From positions 33,853 through 97,852 of the forward strand of contig NW_003546378.1 in NCBI RefSeq assembly GCF_000090795.2: DNA of 64,000 nucleotides, written 5' to 3'. Below the pieces are notes generated by a model. It had not been told where the DNA came from. It made no database searches and was given only the letters and a program-made list of their open reading frames with translations. Shown here one piece after another: positions 23,601 to 33,800 of the stretch (within the stretch, counting starts at the first letter, position 1; every line of letters starts with the position of its first letter). Made by a program: the position numbers and the translations under genes. Source of the stretch: Amphimedon queenslandica. Its lineage: Eukaryota; Porifera; Demospongiae; Haplosclerida; Niphatidae.

Positions 23601-26600
23601 GTATGAACATGAGTAATTTTGAGTAATTTTAATTTTTAGACAATATACCTTGAGTGTTGGAAGGTTTACTTACTATATAAATTTTTGTGATAATGCTCCT
23701 AAATGCTCGAGTGGTATGTCATCATGTCGTATTGATAATGGAAACAATGGTGGAAAATTGAATCTTGGCTCTACTTCATCTCGTCTGGTATATATAGATT
23801 GTGAGTGATATGATATATATTATTGTTTTTATGAAATATCTTTTTTGCAGCATATAAAATGCAAATCAGTTTTGTTGGGAATGATGGTAATACAACTGTT
23901 ATTGTTGAGTGTGTTGGGAGCAATTTTAATAAACATTATCAACTTGACACTGTAAGTAATGTTCAATGACTCAAAGTGTAATACTTATTTTGAGGAAAAA
24001 TGTGCATGATTAGTACATGTACTTGTTGTATGCATGTTTTTCGACTGTAGATCAAAGGACTGAATTTAATGGAAAATGGTGTAGAGATATTTTTATGTAT
24101 TTTTTATTGGGAAGAGTTTTTACAACTGATTGCTTTTTGAGCTTAATAAAATTAATAATAAACTAAAAATTTTTCAGATTTTGATGAAACTTGGTGTTTT
24201 AATAGTATTTGATAGAAGTTCTTAACTTTTAGGTGAATTCAAAATATATAGGTTATACACCAACTAGAAGGGATTCATACTATTTTAATCCTGAGGGTAT
24301 AGCCCGGGGGATTAATTTAAAGTAGTATGAAGCCTGACTAGGTGGTGTATTACATATTTAAACTATATTCATTGGTATTTGAAGAGATTCATTGGTGTTT
24401 TAAAGATATTTATGGTATTATGACGTGACTTACCCCTGAAGACTGAAGAGCACATGGTCCAGACAGTAGACTCCTGAAGCCAGGCTAGCTACAATCTATG
24501 TTATAAGAAGAGTCATAGAAAGAGCTTGTAGAGATGCTGAGACTCGTGAAGCAAGAGCAGCAAGGCTTACAGTAGCTTGAGCTCGTAGGGACGCTGAGAA
24601 TCCTGAAGAGAGAGAAGAGAAATGAGGCTGGCTAGAGGAAGACTGAATGACAGAGTTATAAGCATAGAGGCACTTGTCGAGGAAGAGCTAATGCTCAATC
24701 CAGAAGAGCTAATGAGCCACCTGCTGATAGAGACCTCTGTCTGGCAGCTGACAATAATTGCTAATTGAATGCTTCCTTGCAAAAGAATTTCAACTTTATT
24801 CAAAATGAATTTTTTTTACATTGAAGCAGTGAGGTTATACAATTTTAATCCCTCATGAACTCATAAACATCAAAGGAAATTCTTCATGATATAGTTAAAG
24901 TAAATTTAATCCACTGTAGCCGAGAAAATATGTCTATGACCCTACAAATTTACTAAATGCAGGAGAGTCGTTGAAATCTTTTGTTTTGATGGTTACATAA
25001 TAATATAAACACATGTTTTTTCCCAAGAAGTTAAAGTTACATTTAAAATAAAATTTGAATTTTTACCACTTTTTGTCACATTTTAGTCAACAGTCAAATG
25101 CATGGATGTACATGTATTATGCACAGTTCGAAGATCATGTTAATAAAAAATTTGTACCGCACTAAAAGTGAAAATTTTTAATTTTTATGAAACATGCTTA
25201 AATAAAATTCATTTCATCACTATAAGCCTGGTTTGTACTAACCATGCACAAAATGCAACACAAAAATGAAATTTGGTCAACTTTGCATCAACTTGAATGA
25301 ATTAATTTTGTCAAAAGGTCTGATCATAATTGCCCATGCAATTGTGACCATTACATTTTCTGTTCTTGTCTATATTCTACTGTTTAATATACACTGTAGT
25401 TATATTGTGGTAATAATTATTACTCTCTTCTTTATTTAATTACTCTATTTGTTTAATACCTATTATACGTGTATGATGATTCAATCATTGTGCATTTTTG
25501 TTTATTGTGTTGTATTTTTGATCTTTGCATACTTTTTTCATTATTGATTATTTCATAGATTATGTTAGAAAATGAATACACCACTGTACATGGAAAATTA
25601 AATGTTGTTTTTAAGATGTTCACTAGTGTAGGGTGTCAGTTGTAAGTTTTTATTATTGCTATTTGCTAGTGCAACTGTTATATACCTATATTTAGGAAAA
25701 CACCTAGCTCTGAACCCTCTGGTCATTCACCTACTACAACTAGCCATGCATCAACAAAATCAATAGTTGTTGTTATTACAATATTGGCTGTCATACTCTG
25801 CTTGATTGTTGTGTCCATTGTGATAGTTTTTCTTTGGAATAAGGATTTAAGGTAATGAATATTGTTAAGCTTGCATCTGTAAAATTTGTTATTTTTTAGA
25901 CAAAGTTTGTTTTTTAGATTATTTGGTTCTAAGTCAAATGAGCCTGTCCGATATATGAGAGCAAAAGTAAGTTACTAAAGTGTTGAATCAGATATATTTG
26001 TACTGACAAGACCATTCAAGTGTTATCTGCCTAATCAAAGTCAAGTTATTCATAATTCCTTTGATGTTTAAATCAAAAACACAAAAACATAATTAATACA
26101 TCATGGTTCTTCATGCAACATTTGATTTTACAGTGGTGAATAGTACAAGCAATTTTTATATTTGTACATGCACTTGAGGGCATGGTAAGTGGTGAAGCCT
26201 TTCGGTGATTTAATTTATACATATTACATTTTAAGAATGCGCAATTAACTCATATAATGCATATAAGAATAATTGACAACTGCCTGCTTGTAGCTTGGCA
26301 ATTAGACGATATTGATGAAGTACGTAACTAATTAACAAATTTTAAAATGGAAAGCTTAGTTTGTGGTATCAGGTAGTGTAAGCATCATTTGCTGGATAAA
26401 TATTATTATTTTGAAGGGTTACAACTAATCTAAATTTTTGAAAAATAGGAATAGTGCGCTGAATTGTGTGAGTTTGCAACTCTATTTTTCAAGTCTATTT
26501 CTTTGACATTACACTTATGTCTGAAATAAAAGATGATTCTTATTGCCAGCATCTGATAAGTATTATACTTTTGTTTTGAAAATTTTGAGTGAATTATGCA

Positions 26601-26932
26601 TTACTGAGTAGAGAATTAGATAAAGAAAATAAAAATGATGTTTTCAGTTCTGTTGCAATATTTTGAATTCCACTAGTCAAAAATGAACTACCTGTATAAT
26701 AACTATCAGGCTCCTGTAACTATAGACAACAATAATGTATTTTTGTTTTGATATTAATTCTTTTTGTTACTAGACAAGAGATACATTGCTTGATAATGAA
26801 AGTGAGGAAGATAGTGATGAGGAATTAGAAGTTTTTCAAGAAACATCTCTAGATACAAAAGGAAAGTCACCCCTCTTGGTTGATATTGATGATAAGGGCA
26901 AAGGGTCTGATGAAGAATTGTTAGATTTATAA
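9529..26932 (+). CDS. IGF2R: Cation-independent mannose-6-phosphate receptor (IGF2R-like), complete, 31 exons
   Basis: Type I membrane receptor that carries lysosomal enzymes from trans-Golgi to endosomes. Hand-joined exons keep phase throughout and give 2340 residues, against roughly 2490 in vertebrates. The order is signal peptide (residues 1-22, poly-Leu core), 15 MRH repeats, one transmembrane helix (SIVVVITILAVILCLIVV) and a cytosolic tail of about 75 residues ending SDEELLDL. MRH repeats are recognised by C-x-Y-x-F-x-W-x-T-x-x-A-C, INVCxPL and GDxCxxGxxRxTxIxFxC. The start is the ATG at 9529 (ACTATGG context); an upstream in-frame TTG at 9490 is not credible. The vertebrate fibronectin type II insert in repeat 13 is absent. 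The gene is convergent with exportin-4 205 bases downstream. Whether it binds any growth factor cannot be told. LERP-like invertebrate receptors are the nearest alternative, but 15 repeats favour the CI-MPR class. Confidence 0.94.
12008..13577 (+). other. IGF2R: Receptor exon 5: MRH repeats 3-5 and start of 6 in one 1570-base exon
   Basis: Repeat 3 begins CQINFLWTTNHAC, repeat 4 CVYQFEWITTAAC, repeat 5 ITEFHWYTSAAC and repeat 6 CDYLIEVKTMFAC. Repeat 5 carries all four residues that bind mannose 6-phosphate in this family: Gln (AVCQDTG), Arg (GSRRKST), Glu and Tyr (EVRHCDY). Repeat 3 has Arg, Glu and Tyr but Ala follows the Cys where Gln is expected. Such a long exon among short ones suggests intron loss here. 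Confidence 0.9.
14252..15433 (+). other. IGF2R: Receptor exons 6-7: end of MRH repeat 6, repeats 7 and 8
   Basis: Exons 14252-14466 and 14567-15433. Repeat 7 starts CHYIFRWETRVAC and has Gln (GCQVINN), Arg (NLTRSME) and Glu/Tyr (ESEHCHY), so it is also a complete candidate M6P site. Repeat 8 (CHYLFTWETSLVC) keeps Arg (GLRKIT) but has CF in place of CQ. Intron 5 (13578-14251) is T-rich with no recognisable content. Confidence 0.88.
15608..18124 (+). other. IGF2R: Receptor exons 8-16: MRH repeats 9-12
   Basis: Exons: 15608-15789, 15837-15987, 16032-16402, 16458-16614, 16664-16894, 17318-17611, 17666-17734, 17784-17933, 17996-18124. Introns are 44-62 bases except 16895-17317. Repeat 9 (INFNWDTIYAC) has Gln (SICQTS), basic residues at the Arg position (HIKRKAV) and Glu/Tyr (EEECEY). 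Repeats 10-12 lack the set. Repeat 11, which binds IGF2 in mammals, starts CEYIILWPSRHAC here. Confidence 0.88.
18125..19261. other. Receptor intron 16
   Basis: This 1.1-kb intron has dense TACATGTACA palindromes (for example 18438-18467) and no coding sequence. I see no element with clear termini. Confidence 0.7.
19946..20825. mobile_element. 880-base inverted-repeat element in receptor intron 18
   Basis: Perfect termini of about 36 bases begin CAATAAAAACTTCGCGTTCC and end with the inverse. Subterminal regions are rich in AACGG/CCGTT words on both sides (for example CGTTTACTTCCGTTTATGGT near 20008 and ACCATGAACGGAACAACC near 20740). Its base composition is more GC-rich than the surrounding intron. 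Short open frames inside (19973-20251) resemble nothing known. Confidence 0.8.
21387..21813. mobile_element. MITE with CCGTAGGC termini and TA target duplication, receptor intron 20
   Basis: The left end reads CCGTAGGCTGGGTTTTGATT and the right end is the inverse with one difference. Both are flanked by TA (21385-21386 and 21814-21815). This is typical of pogo/Tc1-mariner-type non-autonomous elements. There is no coding capacity. Confidence 0.82.
23095..23152. repeat. Single arm of the TATAGACCAGTTGG MITE family
   Basis: TATAGACCAGTTGGGGCTGG and the following bases match the left arm of the element at 38336-38734. Only one arm is present, so this is a truncated relic in receptor intron 25. 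Confidence 0.7.
23475..23545. ncRNA. Candidate microRNA-type hairpin in receptor intron 25
   Basis: The 5' arm 23475-23505 pairs with the 3' arm 23515-23545 at 29 of 31 positions around a 9-base loop (TTGCCTCAG). There are two single mismatches (G-G and A-A). The geometry fits a pre-miRNA of about 70 nt that could be transcribed with the receptor pre-mRNA. A very small foldback MITE is the alternative. Expression cannot be judged from sequence. Confidence 0.45.
23952..25558. other. Receptor intron 27, with a possible Helitron-type relic
   Basis: In this 1.6-kb intron a stretch at about 24531-24640 on the plus strand translates as RDAETREARAARL and ARRDAENPEEREE. This echoes the Arg/Glu repeats (R-x-x-ETPE-x-RE-x-R) often seen in N-terminal parts of Helitron/PIF1-type transposon proteins. 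The frame is broken by stops. An imperfect foldback lies at 24255-24345. The rest is AT-rich. Confidence 0.35.
25559..26932 (+). other. IGF2R: Receptor exons 28-31: stalk, transmembrane helix and cytosolic tail
   Basis: Exons: 25559-25641, 25696-25851, 25918-25966, 26774-26932. A Ser/Thr-rich stalk precedes the helix and stop-transfer FLWNKDLR. The tail holds an acidic cluster with casein-kinase-2-like serines (ESEEDSDEELE) and ends DEELLDL, a DXXLL signal bound by GGA adaptors. Mammalian CI-MPR ends DEDLLHI. The stop TAA is at 26930-26932. Confidence 0.92.
25967..26773. other. Receptor intron 30
   Basis: This 807-base AT-rich intron separates the membrane-proximal tail from the last exon. 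I see no recognisable feature in it. Confidence 0.7.
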
Positions 26933-27137
26933 ATAGTTTGTGATGTAAGTCTGTATGTATTTGTATTATAGAAATTTTTATTATGTGTTATCTTTGGAAG
27001 CATGAAGTTAATAGTAACTAATCATGATCCATTAATTGCACATGCTGCTTTCAATTAACTTCAAATAAGATGTACAATTGTAGTTAACTAAAGCAAAGTA
27101 ATTTAAATTTTAAAAGCAATTAAAATTTTAAAAGCAA
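26933..27137. other. Convergent 3' region of receptor and exportin-4
   Basis: Only 205 bases separate the two stop codons, so the 3' UTRs must overlap or be very short. No AATAAA is seen on either strand in the interval. An 18-base unit ATTTTAAAAGCAATTAAA is directly duplicated up to the exportin-4 stop. Confidence 0.6.
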
Positions 27138-27838
27138 TTAAACATTGTTAGTAGTATGAAAACAACTGTCACGAATGGTAGGCAAACATTTCATCACATA
27201 AGATTGAAACTCTTTTCGGTGAACTTTTGACCCTGTCAGTATTGACTGATTTGCCTGTAACAATTCCTTGACACCTTTATTATTACCAAAGCTTTCATTG
27301 AGAAGTATACTATCCACATTAATCGAATGTTCCTAAATGGAATATTATTACATACATGTACATGTATGTAAACATTGCATAGCAGAAACATACTTTAAGA
27401 CAGCACATCAGTTGATAAATAGCAGCAATAAAATGAGATATAGTATTAGTTTCATGATAAGACATAAGCATTTCTTTAAATAACTCCTATGGAAACACAA
27501 TTGACACATTAGCAATGAATGTACATGTAAATGAGTAAGTACTTTCAAAAAAAACTTTAAGCCTTGAATAAACAAGTCTAAATTAACAGTAGGTGAACAG
27601 TTACTTAATGACTCTATGCATTCAACAGAAAGAACTCTTATGTCAGCACCAAACCTACAATCAAAAACCCACTCATTGATAAAATTATTAAAACAATAAC
27701 AAACCTGACACACCCCAATCCAATTAGTGTGAAGGTGTATTCAATGCAATCTGTGGGTAGTGTTAACAAACTTTCAGGAAATATTTCACATACATAATGC
27801 AACAGTTCGTAGAATTTCTTGCAAATATCAGGATACTG

Positions 27839-27877
<39 letters not shown>

Positions 27878-30800
27878 TGTATTTAGCCTTATACATGTAC
27901 ATGTACATGAGTGAGTGATTGAACTATTCTTAATACCCCAAGAGAGATTTTAAATGTTGTTAACTGTGTTTTATAACCACAGTGCACTGTAAACCGAGAT
28001 TAGAATTATTTTAAATAATCATGTGATTTCAGTTATTAAGAACCATGCCTGGTATGGGAATAGAATCAAGCAAGAATTAACACCAAGAAGCACTAAAGAG
28101 ATATGTGGAGCAATACGGAAGTTTTCATTGTTGTACAAGAAAGATCTACTTGGTGATATCACTAGCACTACAGTGCAGTTTGACACTCTCTAAACCATAG
28201 AGCAATGGGAAAGTAACCACACAGTCAAAGCCAGTTTGAATTTGGAGCAAAAATTGGGCAATTATTATCACAAATACTATTACCAGAAAAATTGTGATAC
28301 ATCAACAACCATCACATTGGTATAATCATAAAAGTAATAGATTACTTAGCATTAAGTACTTGCATTCAATGCATGTAATTAGAGTTGTATTACATTCTAA
28401 TTTCTATTACTATTAAAGACAAAGATTACTTACTACTTCAATTACTAATATAATACTATTGCACTAAAAAACTAGACACTCAACTAGCAGTTTCTACAGT
28501 TAATCATTCATGTATTTCAAACTATAGATATTAGAGTTACAGGGATGGGAAACTTCCATCTTAGAAACTTTCTTTTGCAGCAAATCAAGCTATCTTCCCA
28601 TACTGTATTAGTTTTTCTAATTGTCAGTAATTTTTATTTTTACAGTGCCACAATGGTGGATAAGCTGTGATGTAGCAGGTCTTTCTCATGGTATTTCAGC
28701 CTGTTCAGGTCCACTGAATCGACTTAATAATGAACTTTTTGTGGGGCGCTGTCTATGTTCTTCCTTTATTCTAGCTATCTGATGTAGTGATTAGAATGTT
28801 GGTAATGTATCACTTAATTTCATGTATCTGAAAAAAAAATTTTTGAGCTACTTAGAGCATATTAAAACGGCTGCTAATGGGTAGAAGACCCAGGGTAGGG
28901 TATAGACTTTCTGTAGATGGGGCCATTCTAGTTCCTGAGATAGGTGTGTAGAAGCAAAACACAGCACATTTGCTTTCTTATGTGTGTAAACGCTACCAAA
29001 GTGATGCACAGGACTATTTCAAGTTGGAAGACCTGGAGGACTGCTTGTAGAATTGGTCTATCTGGCTAATCATGAAGTATTTAGAAATGAGTTTGAGATA
29101 CAGATGTCAAAATGCAAAACAAAAATTTCGGCGTTATTTCATGAAGATGTGATGTTTATTAGTCTATCACAGTTTATATTGAAGCAATATTCTAGACGCA
29201 ACATAAAACCTTCTAATAGGCTTTTTCAGGTAGAGACAGAAAATATCAGCCAAGATAGCTAATTGCCTAATTTTTGGACTGCTTAAAAAAGGGAAGGGAG
29301 CATTAGAATTATTCTGTTGCTAGGCAAAATATAATTATATTCAATGGGAATAATAAAACTGCAATTTTCCTATCCCTGTAAACTCTAATATCTATGTTCA
29401 AACCAAATTATATAAAAAATAACACAGTCTTTAACATTATTCTTATTAAAATGAATTAAACATACTAGCTTTACCTTTAACAGATCTTCATTCACATGAA
29501 CTGCAGGTAGAATAGCACACAGTCCCTTTAAAACAACATCAACATGTATACTTACATCATTGGTATCTAAAAGAATGAAAAATAAACATTACTATATGCA
29601 TATTAGTAGTTACGTACCATAAGTCCATACTGCATATGATGAACTTAATGGCATATAGAGGTATAATAAAAATCACAAATACATGTAAATTTTTGATACA
29701 AGAATTTAATGCTATGTTTAGTTATTAGCTTTTAAGTTATACATACATGTACATGTAGTAATTTGTAACAACTATAGTCATAAAATTACCAGATTGAGAA
29801 AAATCAATGTAATCTTTCGTGGTAAGGTGAGATAGAGTTTCAATAAAAAAGGTAAGATCGTCATAGTCCATATCATCAGACATCTTTTTGCAGTACTTGC
29901 CTAAGAAAATTAATCAGTTAAAATCATAATAAAAATTCAACCCCTCTATTTCATTGAGTTTTCTTTGGCAATTGGTACTGTATCAAATAATGCAGATGCT
30001 CTAACTGTCTTGCAGATATACATGTAAATAAAAAATCTCCAACAAAATTGAGCGATATCAATGATATAAAGTGTCACCTAAGTAGAGTACATGGTAAGAA
30101 CTGTAATTGCTCACCAACAATAATCTTTGCATAAACTGATACAAGTGTTGAGCATATATCATATAACTGACTCACACTGACCTTTAATTGTTAAGAACAG
30201 CAAAAAATAAAAAATGCATATATTGTACATTGGAAACCTTACATCATTTAAAAAGAGAAGAAAATTTTCTGAGACATGACAAAACAACTTCAGTATAGCT
30301 TGATATAGATCTTGGAAATCACAAACACGATCCATAATTTGAACACAAGTTGAAAGGATTGGTAAGATAAAAGGAAACACCACATTCACAATTGAATTAT
30401 GAGATGCTACTATAACACCATTGATTGATTCCAGCAGCATTAACAAGTGTTTCTGCTCATTGAGGGATTGACTATCAAATGAAGCCATCAATCCTTCAAA
30501 TTGAGAGTATAATAGACCTAAGAGCTGCAAAATTTGTACTATTATTGTGATAGCAGAGTACATCTTATAACAATTCAAATAATATTGTAAAAGTAAACAA
30601 AACTTAATCATATCAGAATAGAAACATGCATGCAATGATAAAAAATACATGTACCTCATTCAAAAATTCAGCATTTTTGTCTCCAGAAGCACATGAAACA
30701 AGTCCTTTAAAGATCTCTCTTTGTACTGATGGAGAACACATAGCTAAACAATGCTGGCCACTAGCACAAGCTTTCATAAATGAACACATTTTCTCTGAAT

Positions 30801-33800
30801 TGCATAAATATGTAGACCTAAAGGATACTTGAGAGTATTGATGAATGACATAACATTACAACCTCAATGGACTTGATTGGCACAATTTAGTAAGCAATTT
30901 CATGGAACAAATACATAGCTTTTCTTCTGACATCCAAACAGATGTATTAAATAATACTTTATCCAGTATAAAAAACAAAAGCCATCTTGATTCATCAGTG
31001 TCACTAACAATCATTCTTGACAATATATCACTCATCTGCAATTTGAAGACAGTGAATATGTATAAACAAATAGACAAATACCTTCTCATACTTTCTTGAT
31101 GACAGAAGATAAGTATTACAAACAGTGAACAATGACCAAGTGGCTGATTCAGAAACCTGAGGACTAACAAAGTCCTTTAAACCTTTATCAATCATATCCT
31201 TTTCAATCACGCACCACTGACACAAACAAACAATAAGTGAAACAACAGGATCCACAGAACTGGTATTACTATGATCAGTATTATACACGAGCTGTTCCAG
31301 TGTAAATAAATCATTAGTCTGATGTTCAAAAGAATGGCTCTGTATTTGTTTAGGAATTACACACTCTTCACCCTCAACAACATCAGTCAATGTGAAAGCT
31401 GCAATCAAAAGAAGCCAGTGAATATCTTCAAAAAGAGCCTCAATTTCATACACGGCAGCAGTATTAGATTCTGATGATGACAAAACAGCTATCAGTTCTG
31501 TGCATTTGGAATAGCACTGATTAAATAAATCAAGTAGCATAGACAGGAAATCTGTTAAAATGTGACGTGAAATAAACCCTAAATAACTCAATTCGTCATA
31601 ATAGATCTCGCGATCATCGTCAGTGAAATCCAAAGTAGTGCAAAAACCAGTGCAATACTGTCGTAACCCACGAGGATGATTTAGCTTATTTCGAAGGTAA
31701 ACAGTAACCAAAGTGAGCAATGATTCCTTTAAATAGCCAGCAAAGTTACCAGTTGGAGGTTCTATGAGACGGTAAATTCCTTCAAGAATAAAACAGTATG
31801 ACTCTTCTAACATTGATGAATCTTCATGAGACATCTGTAAAAAATAAATAGCATCACAATATTTAAGCCTAACCTCAATTGTAGCTGATCTTTGTGAACT
31901 AATTTCAAAAAGGTGAACTAAGACTTTTGATAAGGCCAACAAAGTCTCTTCAGTCAGTATCACAAACAGTAAGTGACAAAAATTTGATAAAAAACGACGA
32001 AAAACACAGGTAATTCCATATAATGCTTTGTCACTTAGATGCAAACTACAAGATATAAGTTGTCAAATAATAATGAAATGGTTATTTAAATAAGTACTTT
32101 TGCATGAGAGATGAAATCAGTGTCTTAACAAAATTAATGGCATAAGACCTTCCAATGTCTTTAGAGGAAAAAATAGCTCCAGACAGAGAAGCTAATTGTG
32201 ACAAACATTGACAAACAGATACAACAATGTCAGATCCACCAGAAAAATTATTAAAGAGCTAAAAAGAGAAAGGTTTATAGTTAGTATAAAGGACTAAAAA
32301 GTATAACTTGTAAATGTACATGTATTGTATGTACATGAATAATTTACCTTTAGAAATACATGAACTATAGCAGGATCTAACAGAATATCATTAAATGAAG
32401 GTGGTGGCTTCAATGGTACATTGCTCATAAATGATGTCACAGACTTTATGCCATGAAGAGCTACAGTACTTCAAGTGAAGGAAATTTGTACTGTATTGGT
32501 AGTTATCTACCTTAAAACAATATGAGCTTGTATTTATCATAACAACTTAATTGGAATTGATAATGTTACTGGAGTTCAAATAATGACAATTAACACAGTG
32601 GGAAAGAAGAGAAAAAAAAGAAATTATGGGAGGATACTAGATGATGAAAAATCCCATGATAAAATTTCCAAGTTAAGTGATACTAATAAAGAAATGTTGT
32701 TTTCTTTTGAAAATTCCAATTTGTTTACAAAAGAGGCAAGTGCCTGAAAACATACACTATCAAATAATTTGTTATTAGGAAGAAAGTTAAAAAGGTACGT
32801 GTACATGTAGTCATGTACTGTACATGTACCTACTTTGCAAATATAAAATTAATACATGTAACATAAAAAACAAGAATTGATTACTACATGTAAAATGAAC
32901 TATCAGTACAATAGGTAACCTGCATTGCTGCTGTTATCACCAAAAGCAGTCCACCACTTTCTTCAATACATCTTTTACACCTAAAATGACTGTCCAATGA
33001 CAGTCCAATAGAACTTGATCCTTCACTAGAAGAGAATTCCGAAAGCAATGTTAACAAAAAGCAGCAACCAATCTATACAATATAGCAGAATTACAATAAA
33101 TATATATTGCCAAAAAACATACAAGAATAAATTTAAGACTTGTGCAATTTCATGAAAAAATTATAAGGCTAACTTACACGTATGTTTTTAAGGAACAATC
33201 ATGTATATTTGATGTTTAAGTACTACATGTACATCAACCATAATTATACACATACATATTCATGGCCAGTACCTTACCTCAACATTTAATAAATTGCAAA
33301 GAGACTGACAAATATTGTGAATATAGGACTTTAGTACAATTCCTCCATTATCTTCTAATGCTCCTCGCTTTAATACAATAGAAATCAAAACAAAAATCTG
33401 TTTTTGAACGTAATCAGACAAACTAAATGAAAATAAAATAAAAATTCAACCCTGAAATCTTGACAAACCTGCTATCATTAGCTACAACAAAATCAAAAAG
33501 TTGCTTCAACATTATATGTCTTTCTTCTGGTTGAATTTGAGTCCATTCTCGCATAAAAGCTTCTTTCATAGTGACAGTAGCTTGGAATTTAACATAAGAT
33601 GAACAATTGCTACCTAAAATGTATGTACAAGTACCATGAAATCAAGAATGTCAGAAAAATTTATAACACAGAATCAGAGCACTTCTTTATATAACGAAAA
33701 TAATGTCAATGAAAAAAATTTTAAACCAGTGATACTAAGCCAGTAACACATGAATGCCACAACCACACTTTATAGGAAAATTAGATGACTCATACTAATA

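Larger units (their letters stand above)
19262..23951 (+). other. IGF2R: Receptor exons 17-27: MRH repeats 13-15
   Basis: Exons: 19262-19429, 19493-19664, 20871-20953, 21011-21174, 22199-22248, 22308-22400, 22461-22572, 22623-22685, 22731-22808, 23640-23800, 23851-23951. Repeat 13 starts CHYFIDWKTEVAC, repeat 14 CQKYFSWWTPLAC and repeat 15 VRFEWYTTFAC. No fibronectin type II module interrupts repeat 13. At 22686-22730 the chosen 45-base intron is a multiple of three and the sequence stays open if it is retained. Confidence 0.85.
27836..29474. other. Exportin-4 intron 16
   Basis: This 1.6-kb intron holds a (TAA)n microsatellite (about 27839-27877) and an inverted-repeat element at 28521-29397. 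No host coding sequence was found. Confidence 0.7.
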
